From Bacteroidia bacterium (GTDB lineage Bacteria; Bacteroidota; Bacteroidia; Palsa-965), in NCBI GenBank assembly GCA_023151315.1, contig JAKLJE010000026.1, forward strand, positions 1-64,000: a stretch of 64,000 nucleotides of DNA. Reading direction: 5' to 3'. The translations under genes were made by a program, and so were the position numbers. This document shows positions 23,766 to 32,698 of the stretch, one piece after another. Position 1 is the stretch's first letter; every line of letters starts with the position of its first letter. The notes below the pieces were generated by a model. The model saw only the letters and a program-made list of their open reading frames with translations, had not been told where the DNA came from and ran no database searches.

Positions 23766-24182
23766 TTATTTTCCGCCAAAATACTCAACATAGTTGTTTT
23801 CAGTTTCGCGGATCTTAATGCTGTGCAACTGTGCACCGTGTTTTGCAATTTCTCCTTCAATCTGATTCCAGATCGCAATGGCCAGATTCTCCGTGGATGT
23901 CATTACTCCTTTCAGAAAATCCACATCCATATTCAGATTCTTATGATCCATTTTACCGATCACTTTTTCCTTCAGGATATCGCTCAACGTTTTGAGGTTC
24001 ATCACCCATCCGTGTTCACTGGAAACTTCACCTTTGACAGTCACAAACATTTCGTAATTGTGTCCATGCCAATTCGGATTCGCACATCCACCGAAAATTT
24101 CGGTATTCTGTGCATCACTCAATTTCGGGTCAAACAGTCGATGCGCCGCTGTAAATCTTTCTCTGCGTGTTATATATACCAT
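23766..24182 (-). CDS. queD: 6-carboxytetrahydropterin synthase/PTPS QueD
   Basis: A 138-residue member of the 6-pyruvoyl-tetrahydropterin synthase family. Zinc-binding histidines H14 (FTAAHRL), H39 and H41 (NWHGHNY) and the catalytic C33 (FGGCANPN) are present, with a DHKNLN segment and the closing IRETENNYVEYFGG. It acts on the FolE product, most likely for queuosine precursor synthesis. The ATG at 24200 lies within a perfect -7 element, so I use the ATG at 24182 (MVYITRRERF), which also matches the family start. Confidence 0.93.
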   Translation of the reverse strand: MVYITRRERFTAAHRLFDPKLSDAQNTEIFGGCANPNWHGHNYEMFVTVKGEVSSEHGWVMNLKTLSDILKEKVIGKMDHKNLNMDVDFLKGVMTSTENLAIAIWNQIEGEIAKHGAQLHSIKIRETENNYVEYFGGK

Positions 24183-24189
24183 ACTGCCG

Positions 24190-24197
24190 CAAATATA
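24190..24197 (-). promoter_or_regulatory. -7 element TATATTTG, queD-folE
   Basis: Perfect TAnnTTTG on the minus strand, seven bases before the ATG at 24182. The message would have almost no leader. Confidence 0.6.
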
Positions 24198-24220
24198 CAC
24201 CGAAAACAGAGGAGAACCTG

Positions 24221-24228
24221 TACTTTTG
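24221..24228 (+). promoter_or_regulatory. -7 element TACTTTTG, mqnB-mqnD
   Basis: Perfect TAnnTTTG, 19 nt before the mqnB ATG. It is divergent from the queD element, 23 bases away. Confidence 0.6.
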
Positions 24229-24247
24229 CAGTGTTTAACGAACCGCT

Positions 24248-24925
24248 ATGCGCATACTCCTCGTTGTGGCTACAGAACCTGAAATTGCTCCGTTATTGGG
24301 GCGATTGCAGCATGTTTCAGGTAGTGAGCGTTTTCGAACTTCCCGAATGAACAATGCTGAATTGCATGTTGTAGTCAGCGGAGTCGGGATGGTTGCAACG
24401 GCAGCTGAAACTGCATTTCATGTCGGAAAATCACCTTATGATTTGCTGATCAATGCCGGAATTTGCGGTTCTTTTAACCGTGAAATTCAAATCGGTGAAG
24501 TTGTGAACGTTGTGAGCGAATTTCAGCCTGAACTCGGCGCGGAAGATCATGATCAATTCATCTCTGTTTTCGATTTGGGAATTGCAGATAGAAACCAATG
24601 GCCGTACAGAAACGGTTGGATGGAATTGAGCTCCCGTTCTGATGTTTTTTCTTCATTAAGAAAATGCAAAGGTGTTACTGTGAACACAGCAAGCGGAAAT
24701 CAACGGACCATTGATCAGTTAATGGCAAATGTTTCGGCTGATGTTGAGTCAATGGAAGGCGCAGGATTTGTTCGCGCCGCATTGATGGGCTCAATTCCTG
24801 CAATACAGGTTCGCGCTATTTCGAATTATGTAGAGTCGCGCGACAGAAGTAAATGGAATATTCCGCTGGCGATAAAGAATCTGAATGAGGCTTTGTTCAA
24901 CGAACTGAACATGATCACAAAATGA
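24248..24925 (+). CDS. mqnB: Futalosine hydrolase MqnB
   Basis: A 225-residue nucleoside-phosphorylase-fold enzyme that removes the base from futalosine or aminofutalosine in the menaquinone pathway. Signatures are MRILLVVATEPEIAP, INAGICGSFN (base/ribose-binding loop), DVESMEGAGF (ribose-binding Met-Glu) and RAISNYVESRDRSKW. The stop codon overlaps the mqnD start by four bases, and that pairing with MqnD makes the assignment firm against MTA/SAH nucleosidase. Confidence 0.93.
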   Translation: MRILLVVATEPEIAPLLGRLQHVSGSERFRTSRMNNAELHVVVSGVGMVATAAETAFHVGKSPYDLLINAGICGSFNREIQIGEVVNVVSEFQPELGAEDHDQFISVFDLGIADRNQWPYRNGWMELSSRSDVFSSLRKCKGVTVNTASGNQRTIDQLMANVSADVESMEGAGFVRAALMGSIPAIQVRAISNYVESRDRSKWNIPLAIKNLNEALFNELNMITK

Positions 24926-25773
24926 AAGATATTACAATAGCTTATTCACCTTGTCCGAATGACTGTTTCATTTTCGATGCGCTCATTCACAAACGTATTG
25001 ATACGCGCGGTTATAATTTCATTCCGGTACTGGCCGATGTGGAAACGCTCAATCAGGCAGCCTTTCGCGGAGAATATGATGTGACCAAACTGAGTTATCA
25101 CGCATTTGCATATTGCTGTAATGAATACATCATGCTGGCCAGCGGTTCAGCATTAGGGAATAATTGCGGACCGTTGTTAATTTCGAAGCGCGAAATCAGT
25201 CAAGAAGAAGTGCGTGGCGGTAAATTGAAGATTGCAATTCCCGGAAAATATACGACAGCGAATTTTCTTTTCAGCATTGCATTTCCGGAAGCTAAAGACA
25301 AACGTGAAATGGTGTTCTCGCAAATAGAAAATGCGGTACTCGACGGAAATGTTGATGCAGGTTTGATCATTCACGAGAACAGATTCACTTACGAAAAGAA
25401 AGGCTTGCGCAAGATTATTGATCTCGGAGAGTTTTGGGAATCAACAACGCATCAACCGATTCCGCTGGGTGGAATTGCCATCAAACGCATTCGCGAGGAT
25501 TCTCACGTGATCAGCGATCTGATTGCTGAAAGCGTGCGTTACGCATTTGCGCATCCGGAAGATTCCATGCCTTATGTACGTGAACATGCAGCGGAAATGG
25601 AAACGGAAGTGATGAAACAGCATATCAATCTTTACGTGAATCAGTACTCTTTTGACTTGGGCGAAGCGGGTCGAAATGCGGTTTATAAACTCTTTACTAT
25701 GGGACAGAGTCTGAATATTATTCCGGAATGCAGTAAATCGCTTATTGTTTCACCTTCTTTGTTGAATGATTAA
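24922..25773 (+). CDS. mqnD: 1,4-dihydroxy-6-naphthoate synthase MqnD
   Basis: A 283-residue protein of the MqnA/MqnD (PF02621) periplasmic-binding-like fold. It turns cyclic dehypoxanthine futalosine into 1,4-dihydroxy-6-naphthoate. It opens TIAYSPCPNDCFIFDAL and has DVTKLSYHAF and CGPLLISKRE, typical of MqnD, with HENRFTYEKKGL later. It overlaps mqnB by four bases. The terC promoter element begins two bases after the mqnD stop codon. Confidence 0.94.
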   Translation: MKDITIAYSPCPNDCFIFDALIHKRIDTRGYNFIPVLADVETLNQAAFRGEYDVTKLSYHAFAYCCNEYIMLASGSALGNNCGPLLISKREISQEEVRGGKLKIAIPGKYTTANFLFSIAFPEAKDKREMVFSQIENAVLDGNVDAGLIIHENRFTYEKKGLRKIIDLGEFWESTTHQPIPLGGIAIKRIREDSHVISDLIAESVRYAFAHPEDSMPYVREHAAEMETEVMKQHINLYVNQYSFDLGEAGRNAVYKLFTMGQSLNIIPECSKSLIVSPSLLND

Positions 25774-25774
25774 G

Positions 25775-25782
25775 TAAATTTG
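25775..25782 (+). promoter_or_regulatory. -7 element TAAATTTG, terC
   Basis: Perfect TAnnTTTG starting two bases after the mqnD stop, then CCC and the ATG at 25786. It gives terC its own, probably leaderless, transcript. Confidence 0.55.
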
Positions 25783-25785
25783 CCC

Positions 25786-26586
25786 ATGATGGATTTCCTG
25801 CATTCTATTCTTGGTGATGATATCGGTGCGGCGATGCTGATTATTCTCAATTTGATTGTCATTGAAAGTTTGCTTTCGGTTGACAATGCCGCCGTTCTCG
25901 CTACAATGGTAATGGACCTTCCGAAGGAGCAGCGTAACAAAGCGTTGAAGTACGGAATCATCGGTGCATATGTTTTTCGCGGACTTGCTTTGCTGCTTGC
26001 CGCATGGTTGACTAAAATCTGGTGGTTAAAACCGATTGGCGGATTCTATCTCGTATGGCTCGGATTGAATTATTTCAGATCCAAAATGACTCCGAAGAAG
26101 GAGGACGATACACTCAACAAAAAGGAGAATTGGTTGTACAAAAACACTATCGGTTTGATGGGAACATTTTGGGCAACGGTAGCTTTGGTTGAGGTAATGG
26201 ATCTAGCATTTTCAATCGACAACGTATTTGCAGCTGTTGCATTCACTGATAATATCTGGTTGATTTGTACGGGCGTCTTCATCGGAATTCTGGCCATGCG
26301 ATTTGTAGCTCAGGGATTCGTGAAACTCATGGAAAAATATCCTTTTCTTGAAACTGCGGCATTCATTGTGATACTTATTCTGGGGATTAAGCTTTCGATT
26401 TCTGTATGGACTCATTTCGCTCCGTATTCTCCAATTACTATTTTCCTCGATAGTGAGAAGGCCGATCTTTACATCTCCATTCTTACAGTTGCAATCTTCG
26501 TTCTTCCTTTGTTTACTTCACTGCTTTTCGGATGGCCGAAGAGAAATGACAATGTGAAGGATGAATCAGAAAAATCAGAATCATGA
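25786..26586 (+). CDS. TerC-family integral membrane protein
   Basis: A 266-residue protein with about seven transmembrane helices. TerC hallmarks are SLLSVDNAAVLATMV in the first helices and MDLAFSIDNVFAAVAFT in the second half, the paired Asp-Asn motifs thought to bind metal. TerC proteins are linked to tellurite resistance and to metal (Mn) loading of exported enzymes. Either of two adjacent ATGs (25786, 25789) may be used. The end overlaps hldD by four bases. Confidence 0.92.
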   Translation: MMDFLHSILGDDIGAAMLIILNLIVIESLLSVDNAAVLATMVMDLPKEQRNKALKYGIIGAYVFRGLALLLAAWLTKIWWLKPIGGFYLVWLGLNYFRSKMTPKKEDDTLNKKENWLYKNTIGLMGTFWATVALVEVMDLAFSIDNVFAAVAFTDNIWLICTGVFIGILAMRFVAQGFVKLMEKYPFLETAAFIVILILGIKLSISVWTHFAPYSPITIFLDSEKADLYISILTVAIFVLPLFTSLLFGWPKRNDNVKDESEKSES

Positions 26587-27548
26587 TAGTTGTTACCGGT
26601 GCCGCTGGTTTTATCGGCTCATGCCTTGTCAGCCGTCTGAACAAAGACGGGAAAACCGATTTGATTCTTGTGGATGATTTTTCACGCGATGAGAAAGCTC
26701 CGAACCTGGAAGGAAAAAAGTTCTCGGAGAAAATTGACCGTGATCGGTTCGTGGAATGGTTTCAGGAGAATTTCAGAAAGATTGAAATTGTTTACCACAT
26801 CGGAGCAAGAACGGACACCACAGAATTCAATAAAGCGATTTTCGATAAACTGAACGTTGAGTATTCCAAAGCACTTTGGAATATCTGTACCGAGCATCTG
26901 ATTCCGTTGGTGTACGCATCTTCTGCTGCGACTTACGGATTAGGTGAACACGGTTATTCTGACAATCACGATGTGGTTGCTAAACTGAAACCGCTTAATC
27001 CTTACGGTGATTCGAAAAACGATATTGATAAGTGGGTTTTAACTCAGAAAACTTGTCCTCCGAATTGGTACGGATTGAAGTTCTTCAACGTTTATGGTCC
27101 GAATGAATACCACAAAGGCCGAATGGCTTCCGTGATATTTCACGCGTTCAATCAGATTACTGCTTCCGGTGGGATGAAATTGTTCCGTTCTCACAATCCT
27201 GAATATTCGGACGGCGGTCAACTCCGCGATTTCGTTTACGTGAAAGATGTTGTGGATGTAATTCTCTTCCTTGGAAAAAACAAACCACAGAACGGTTTGT
27301 ACAATCTCGGAACGGGCGAGGCGAGAACCTTCCTTGATCTGGCGAATAATACTTTCGCCTCACTCAACAAAACGAGTAACATCAGCTTTATCGATACACC
27401 TGCTGATATTCGCGACAAGTATCAATACTTCACAGAAGCGGATATGAGCAAATTGCGCAAAGCCGGTTATTCAGCTCCGTTTCATTCTCTCGAAGAAGGT
27501 GTTGCGGATTACGTGAAGAACTATCTCAACGGACACTTATATTATTGA
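26583..27548 (+). CDS. hldD: ADP-L-glycero-D-manno-heptose 6-epimerase HldD
   Basis: A 321-residue short-chain dehydrogenase/reductase. The NADP-binding GAAGFIGS is at residues 6-13, YASSAATYG and the catalytic YGDSK (YxxxK) follow, and FNVYGPNEYHKGRMASVIFHAF is diagnostic of HldD. It completes ADP-heptose for the inner core of lipopolysaccharide in the cytoplasm. The start overlaps terC by four bases. Downstream lie a heptad array and the convergent yidC gene. Confidence 0.94.
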   Translation: MIVVTGAAGFIGSCLVSRLNKDGKTDLILVDDFSRDEKAPNLEGKKFSEKIDRDRFVEWFQENFRKIEIVYHIGARTDTTEFNKAIFDKLNVEYSKALWNICTEHLIPLVYASSAATYGLGEHGYSDNHDVVAKLKPLNPYGDSKNDIDKWVLTQKTCPPNWYGLKFFNVYGPNEYHKGRMASVIFHAFNQITASGGMKLFRSHNPEYSDGGQLRDFVYVKDVVDVILFLGKNKPQNGLYNLGTGEARTFLDLANNTFASLNKTSNISFIDTPADIRDKYQYFTEADMSKLRKAGYSAPFHSLEEGVADYVKNYLNGHLYY

Positions 27549-27557
27549 GCCGCGGAC

Positions 27558-27585
27558 GGTAACTAGCAACCAGTAACTAGTTACT
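27558..27585. repeat. 7-nt periodic array between hldD and yidC
   Basis: Four units: GGTAACT, AGCAACC, AGTAACT, AGTTACT. The last contains TTA (27581-27583), the TAA stop of yidC on the minus strand. No hairpin terminator with a T run is seen between these convergent genes. Confidence 0.7.
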
Positions 27586-29485
27586 TTTTCTTCTTCCCGC
27601 CTTGCTGCTGCTTCATGTCTTCCATGCGCTTGCGTTGCGCCTGTTCAAGTCGCTGCAGGAATCCGGATGTCTTCACAGGTTTTTTCTTGTTCTCTTCAAT
27701 CTTCGCGTGAATCGCTTTTTCATCCACAAATCTGCGCATCAGCGCCATCTGACCGAAAGTGATCATGTTAGAGATGAAATAGTAGTAGGAAAGTGCTGCT
27801 GAGTTTTCGTTAAGGAACGAGAGGAACAACAAAGGCATCAGATAGATCATCCATTTCATTCCCGGCAATTGCGGACCGGTTGCCATTGTTTGTTGGTTCA
27901 TCCAAGTATACAACAATGTTGAGATCGTCATGAGCAACGCCCAAAGCGACATGTGATCACCGTACGCAGGAACGTGGAATCCGAAATCCCAAATGGAATC
28001 GTAAGTGGAAAGGTCAGTTGCCCACCAGAAACCTTGCTGACGGATTTCATACATCGCAGGAAACAAGCGGAGCAATGCAAAGAGAATCGGAATCTGAAGT
28101 AACAACGGAATACATCCTGCTGCAGGGTTAACACCGGCCTTCTTGTAAAGTGCCATTGTTGCCTGTTGTTTTTTCATCGGATCTTCATCCTTGTACTTCT
28201 CGTTCAGCTCATCCATTTCAGGTTTGAGTACGCGCATTTTTGCCGAAGACAAGTACGACTTGTATGCAATAGGGAAGAGGAGGATTTTCACAATGAAAGT
28301 GAGCAACAGAATCACAATTCCGTAGTTCCAACCGAAGCTGCCCAGCCAATCAAATACCGGCATGAATACGAATTTGTTCAGCCATCCGAAAATTCCCCAA
28401 CCCAATTCAATTTCCTTCTCCATGAGAAGTTCATAGGATTCAAGTTGATGATAATCGTTCGGACCGAAATAGAATTTCATTCCGAAATTTTCATTGGAAG
28501 TTCCGTTGTAAGGAATCGGCAACAATGCTGTTGCTGTTGCAACAGTATAAGGTTGTGTTCCCTGAATGCGACCGAGAGTTGCTCCGTTTTCAAATTTCTT
28601 ATCGGCAATGATGAACGTGGAGAAATATTGCTGCTTGAAAGAAACCCATTTCAATGAACCGGTTACATCCTTTACTTCCGTTTCGTTGAGCGTAAGGCTT
28701 TCAACATCTTCTTCTTCATTGAAGCGGTAGTAAACCGTTGCGTTCATGCGCTCGGTTTTGAGCAGTTTCTCCTGCGACGGCATTTTCTGAATGGCAATGA
28801 GGTCAACGAGCTTGTTGTCTGCAGCCATGATTTTATCGCATCCAACGAAATTGATTACACACGATACCATGTAATCATTTTCATTCAGCGTGTATTTATA
28901 TTCGATGTACGACGTTGTACTGCTGTCAGCATACAAACGGAAAACTGCTGTTGCCGGCTTTGATGCGCTTGCAGCTGCATTGTCAACAGTTCCCTGGAAG
29001 AAAAGTGAATCGGTGTGAATGCGGCGACGCTGCTGGTCGAAGAACTCAAGTCCGAAAACCGTAGAATCTTTTCCGTAAATGTGGAGTGGCTGGCCGGCAT
29101 GAGTTTTCACACCTTTCAGTTCCACATCTCCGATTTTTCCGCCCATTGGGAAAATCGAAGCTTTCATCTTGCTGTTTTCCAGAACAACAGGTGTGTTGTT
29201 TCCTTTCGCAGCTCCAAGAAAAACACCGTAACGCTTACGTGCTTTTTCCTGTTCGAATTCAGCGAGGTTGAAAGTCGTGTCTTTCTGACGCTCTTTCAGA
29301 ATGCTGTCTTCTCTGCGTTTTTCAACTTCAGCGAGTTGTTGCTGGCGAATGGTTTCAACTTTTGCAATTGAATCCTGTTCACGTTGTTTTTTTGCTTCCG
29401 CTTCGCGATCATCGCCGCCCATGGTCATCCAAAGGGCAAGCAGCAAAGCAATAATTCCTAATCCAAGAAGGGATTTACGATCCAT
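27581..29485 (-). CDS. yidC: Membrane protein insertase YidC
   Basis: A 634-residue inner-membrane insertase. Residues 1-25 are an N-terminal helix, ~60-350 form the large periplasmic beta-sandwich domain, and the conserved core with five helices spans ~370-590. Core motifs include NYGIVILLLTFIVKILLFP, NPAAGCIPLLLQIPILFALLR and SAALSYYYFISNM. The C-terminal tail is Lys- and Gln-rich (GGKKKK), as is common in Bacteroidota. It inserts and folds inner membrane proteins with or without SecYEG. A perfect -7 element lies 48 nt upstream. Confidence 0.96.
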   Translation of the reverse strand: MDRKSLLGLGIIALLLALWMTMGGDDREAEAKKQREQDSIAKVETIRQQQLAEVEKRREDSILKERQKDTTFNLAEFEQEKARKRYGVFLGAAKGNNTPVVLENSKMKASIFPMGGKIGDVELKGVKTHAGQPLHIYGKDSTVFGLEFFDQQRRRIHTDSLFFQGTVDNAAASASKPATAVFRLYADSSTTSYIEYKYTLNENDYMVSCVINFVGCDKIMAADNKLVDLIAIQKMPSQEKLLKTERMNATVYYRFNEEEDVESLTLNETEVKDVTGSLKWVSFKQQYFSTFIIADKKFENGATLGRIQGTQPYTVATATALLPIPYNGTSNENFGMKFYFGPNDYHQLESYELLMEKEIELGWGIFGWLNKFVFMPVFDWLGSFGWNYGIVILLLTFIVKILLFPIAYKSYLSSAKMRVLKPEMDELNEKYKDEDPMKKQQATMALYKKAGVNPAAGCIPLLLQIPILFALLRLFPAMYEIRQQGFWWATDLSTYDSIWDFGFHVPAYGDHMSLWALLMTISTLLYTWMNQQTMATGPQLPGMKWMIYLMPLLFLSFLNENSAALSYYYFISNMITFGQMALMRRFVDEKAIHAKIEENKKKPVKTSGFLQRLEQAQRKRMEDMKQQQGGKKKK

Positions 29486-29533
29486 TTAATTAATGCGGCT
29501 AATAAATAATCCTGCTTTCCGGCAGGGCAGGCG

Positions 29534-29541
29534 CAAAGATA
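29534..29541 (-). promoter_or_regulatory. -7 element TATCTTTG, yidC
   Basis: Perfect TAnnTTTG on the minus strand, 48 nt before the yidC ATG and downstream of the M13 gene terminator. Confidence 0.6.
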
Positions 29542-29564
29542 CAGTTAAGCACGGATTATAAGTC

Positions 29565-29596
29565 GAAAAAAAGCCCCGGACTATTGTACCGGGGCT
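29565..29596 (-). terminator. Terminator after the M13 peptidase gene
   Basis: Perfect 8-bp G/C-rich stem (29572-29579 with 29589-29596) with a T7 tail on the minus strand. Confidence 0.88.
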
Positions 29597-29615
29597 GTGT
29601 TAAATTCTGAGAATC

Positions 29616-31658
29616 TTACCAGATATCCACTCGTTCTTCCGGCTTTCTCCACATTTTATCACCTTCTTTCACATCAAAAGCTTCATAGAACTCTTTCATA
29701 TTCGAAAGTGGTCCGAGTACACGGAAACGGGCAGGGGAATGCGGATTGGTTTTCACCATGTTCATGAGCGACTTTGGACGTTGCGAATTGCGCCATGCTT
29801 GTGCCCAGGAAATAAAGAATCGCTGGTTCGGAGTGAATCCGTCGATCTGTTCAGGCTGCGGATTCTTCTTCTGTGCCATCTGGAATGCGTAGTAAGAAAT
29901 AGTTAATCCGCCCAAATCGGCAATATTCTCGCCCAATGTAAGTTCACCGTTCACATGCAGGTTGATTGAGTCAATTGCCACGAAAGCATTGAACTGATCA
30001 ACAAGCATTTTGGTTTTGCTCTCAAAATTTGCACGATCTGTATCGGTCCACCAATTAGTCATGTTACCATCTCCGTCAAACAATGATCCCTGATCGTCAA
30101 AACCGTGAGTCAACTCGTGACCGATTACAGCGCCCATTGCTCCATAGTTCACTGCGTCATCCGCTTTCTCATCGAAGAAGGGTGGCTGCATGATAGCTGC
30201 AGGGAATACAATTTCGTTATATGTAGGGTTGTAATATGCATTGATCGTAGCAGGAGTCATTCCCCATTCGGTTTTGTCAACCGGCTTCCCGAATTTGCCC
30301 AGTATCCAGGCAACATCAAACTTGTTCGAGTTGAGGAAGTTTCGGACATAAGAATCTCTGCTGATCGCAAGACCTTTGTAACTTCTCCATGTATCAGGAA
30401 ATGCAAGTTTGCGCATTATTTTATGAAGCTTCGCGATAGCCTGAGTTTTTGTTGATTCGCCCATCCAATCGCGCGTTTTAATTCTTTGCTCATATGCCGC
30501 GGTCAGGTTGTCAACCATTTCATTTACTCGTTTTTTTGCCGCCTCACTGAAATGACGCTGAACGTAAAGTTGTCCTAAAGCATCACCTAATGCTCCTTCC
30601 GTAACCGACATTACTCTCTTCCAACGAGGCTGTTGTGTTTTAGTCCCGTTAAGAATTGTTCCCCAGAAATAGAAATTTTCATCTACCACTTCTTGATGCA
30701 TTTTACCTGCAATAAGATTCAGAAAGCGCCATTTGAAATAGTAACGCCAGTTTTCAACTCCGTACTCATCACTGCTTAGCATTGAATTGAACTGCTTGAA
30801 GAATGTAGTGTTGTCAACTATAACTTCATTTACACCCGAAATGCCAAGAGTCTTAAGGTAAACGTCCCAGTCAAATGCCGCTGTGATTTCTTTCAGTTGG
30901 GTTAACTGCATTTTGTTGTAACATTTTTCAATGTCACGTTGCTCAACCGCAGTCATAGAACCTTCGGCAAGCATTTTCTCAATGTTGTAAGCCATCCGTG
31001 CATGTTGCAATGCAGTGTTCTCCGGCTCTCCGCTCAATACCAACATTCGTACTATGTGCTTAAGATACGCATCCTGAATATCAGTCATTTCTGCATTGAA
31101 GTAATAGTCCTTCTCAGGCAAGCCCATTCCGCTTTGGCCAGCGTAAACAGCATTGACGTTCGAGTTTTTCAAATCAGACATTACAAAAAATCCAAATCCT
31201 GCATTCACCTGCATTGCATGCAGTTTACCCAACATCTCCGAAATCTGCTTCTTATCGGTAAAGCCCTCAATCATCTTCAATTCAGCACCTACCGCAGTGA
31301 ATTTCTGTTTTTCAATATTCACTGTGTCCATTCCGGATGCAAAAAAGTCACCAATCAGCTGCTCGTTGCTGCCTTTTGCTGCGCCTTTCTTCGCGGACAT
31401 ATCAAGACAGATGGCCTGTAATGCTTTCTGCGATTTATCCTGTAGTTCATTAAAATTTCCCCAACTGTTTTCCGATGCCGGAATCGGATTGCGCCCGATC
31501 CAGATACTGTTTACATAACCGTAGAAATCATCCTGAGCGCGATATTTGGAATTGATGTCTTTAGGATCAATACCAACACCGAGTATGGCTTCCTTCATCG
31601 CAAAGCCAATGAAACCAACCAGCGCAAGGCTGATCATGATTTTAAAGTTTGTTTTCAT
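29616..31658 (-). CDS. M13-family metallopeptidase (neprilysin/PepO-like)
   Basis: A 680-residue zinc endopeptidase with an N-terminal hydrophobic signal (about residues 8-26). The M13 N domain starts at about residue 45 (DDFYGYVNSIWIGRNPIP). The zinc site is GHELTHGFDDQG (HExxH, about residue 515), and the third ligand is in LGENIADLGG. NAYYNPTYNEIVFPAAI precedes it, and the protein ends VWRKPEERVDIW-like (MWRKPEERVDIW). It probably degrades peptides in the periplasm. Single gene with a strong terminator and a TACTTTCG element 17 nt upstream. Confidence 0.95.
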   Translation of the reverse strand: MKTNFKIMISLALVGFIGFAMKEAILGVGIDPKDINSKYRAQDDFYGYVNSIWIGRNPIPASENSWGNFNELQDKSQKALQAICLDMSAKKGAAKGSNEQLIGDFFASGMDTVNIEKQKFTAVGAELKMIEGFTDKKQISEMLGKLHAMQVNAGFGFFVMSDLKNSNVNAVYAGQSGMGLPEKDYYFNAEMTDIQDAYLKHIVRMLVLSGEPENTALQHARMAYNIEKMLAEGSMTAVEQRDIEKCYNKMQLTQLKEITAAFDWDVYLKTLGISGVNEVIVDNTTFFKQFNSMLSSDEYGVENWRYYFKWRFLNLIAGKMHQEVVDENFYFWGTILNGTKTQQPRWKRVMSVTEGALGDALGQLYVQRHFSEAAKKRVNEMVDNLTAAYEQRIKTRDWMGESTKTQAIAKLHKIMRKLAFPDTWRSYKGLAISRDSYVRNFLNSNKFDVAWILGKFGKPVDKTEWGMTPATINAYYNPTYNEIVFPAAIMQPPFFDEKADDAVNYGAMGAVIGHELTHGFDDQGSLFDGDGNMTNWWTDTDRANFESKTKMLVDQFNAFVAIDSINLHVNGELTLGENIADLGGLTISYYAFQMAQKKNPQPEQIDGFTPNQRFFISWAQAWRNSQRPKSLMNMVKTNPHSPARFRVLGPLSNMKEFYEAFDVKEGDKMWRKPEERVDIW

Positions 31659-31675
31659 GTGAAAAAATTGAAGTA

Positions 31676-31683
31676 CGAAAGTA
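31676..31683 (-). promoter_or_regulatory. -7-like element TACTTTCG, M13 gene
   Basis: Minus-strand TACTTTCG (TAnnTTTG with C then G), 17 nt before the ATG at 31658. Confidence 0.4.
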
Positions 31684-31760
31684 ATGAAATTCGAACTGCA
31701 TTTGCCTTGAGAATTGCGAACGGCAATAACTGCATATGAACGGAGAAATCAGATAGATTA

Positions 31761-32657
31761 TCAGAACAATTCAGCCAGCATGCATCGTATGCTGCCGCCT
31801 CCGTGCTTTTCGATCACCGGAACAGGTATAACAACAGGCATTGTAAACGACTCTATTGTACTTTTTTGCTCTCCGGAAAGGGAATTCCATGCAGTTTCAG
31901 AGACAATACAAAGGCAACGTTGATGTTGCGGTTGTTCAACGAATAGCACATTTCCTGCGAAATTCTCCATTTGCTGCAGGGAAATTTCAACGACTGTTTT
32001 TTCGCATCTGTTGAAGTAATTCCGAATCCCAATTCTGTCTTCGTTGTTCGTGAGTGCTTCAAAGCAGAATAGCGCAATCTTTTCGCCGATTCCTGTGATT
32101 ACGTTGGTATGATAAACAGGATTTCCGGTTCGGTCAGCGCATTCAAAAACAAGCGGAAGATATCCTTGCTTTTCACAGACTTCCAGTAAAACATCTTTGT
32201 CCGTTCTCGGAGAAATTGCCGCAAACGCAATGTGTTGATTGTGATCGTAAACGATGCTTCCGGTTCCTTCCAGATATCGGTTCTGCAATTCATGCGCAGA
32301 GAAGTCGTGTAATGTTTTGTAACCGTAACGAGCACGGATTTCGCGTATGATGGATTCTCTGCGTTCCGCTCTGCGGTTCGGAGCCAGCATCGGATATAGG
32401 TACATCTCCGAGTTGGTTGTAGTGGAAAACCAGTTGTTCGGAAACAGTGAATCAGGCAACGGATCTGTTCTGTCGTCCTGGAACACTTCAACATGTACAG
32501 AATGATTACGAAGAATCTGCACTGCATTGTCAAATTCTTCACACGCAATTGCATGGACATCCGCATCCGCCGGATTCTGAAACGAATTGGATGCTGCCGT
32601 TTGCGGATTGAAACCGAAACGGGCAGGGCGAACCATCATTATTCCTCTTGGGACCAT
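31761..32657 (-). CDS. ctlX: Citrulline-utilisation-type hydrolase CtlX (DDAH/ADI fold)
   Basis: A 298-residue amidinotransferase-fold protein. The start region MMVRPARFGFNPQTAASNSFQ matches the CtlX group. The substrate-binding LFPNNWFST, the catalytic His region and a C-terminal nucleophile in GGGSIRC are present. It likely hydrolyses a guanidino or ureido compound related to arginine or citrulline. GTG at 32660 or ATG at 32657 could start it; the ATGs near 32636 are also possible. A TAATTTTA element lies seven bases upstream of 32657. It is divergent from the broken dipeptidase gene. Confidence 0.87.
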   Translation of the reverse strand: MVPRGIMMVRPARFGFNPQTAASNSFQNPADADVHAIACEEFDNAVQILRNHSVHVEVFQDDRTDPLPDSLFPNNWFSTTTNSEMYLYPMLAPNRRAERRESIIREIRARYGYKTLHDFSAHELQNRYLEGTGSIVYDHNQHIAFAAISPRTDKDVLLEVCEKQGYLPLVFECADRTGNPVYHTNVITGIGEKIALFCFEALTNNEDRIGIRNYFNRCEKTVVEISLQQMENFAGNVLFVEQPQHQRCLCIVSETAWNSLSGEQKSTIESFTMPVVIPVPVIEKHGGGSIRCMLAELF

Positions 32658-32664
32658 CACGCGG

Positions 32665-32672
32665 TAAAATTA
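32665..32672 (-). promoter_or_regulatory. -7-like element TAATTTTA, ctlX
   Basis: Minus-strand TAATTTTA, four bases from the GTG at 32660 and seven from the ATG at 32657. Confidence 0.4.
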
Positions 32673-32687
32673 CTCAGTACAATGAAT

Positions 32688-32695
32688 TAATTTTG
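32688..32695 (+). promoter_or_regulatory. -7 element TAATTTTG, dipeptidase gene
   Basis: Perfect TAnnTTTG followed by ACC and the ATG at 32699. It is divergent from the ctlX element 15 bases away. Confidence 0.5.
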
Positions 32696-32698
32696 ACC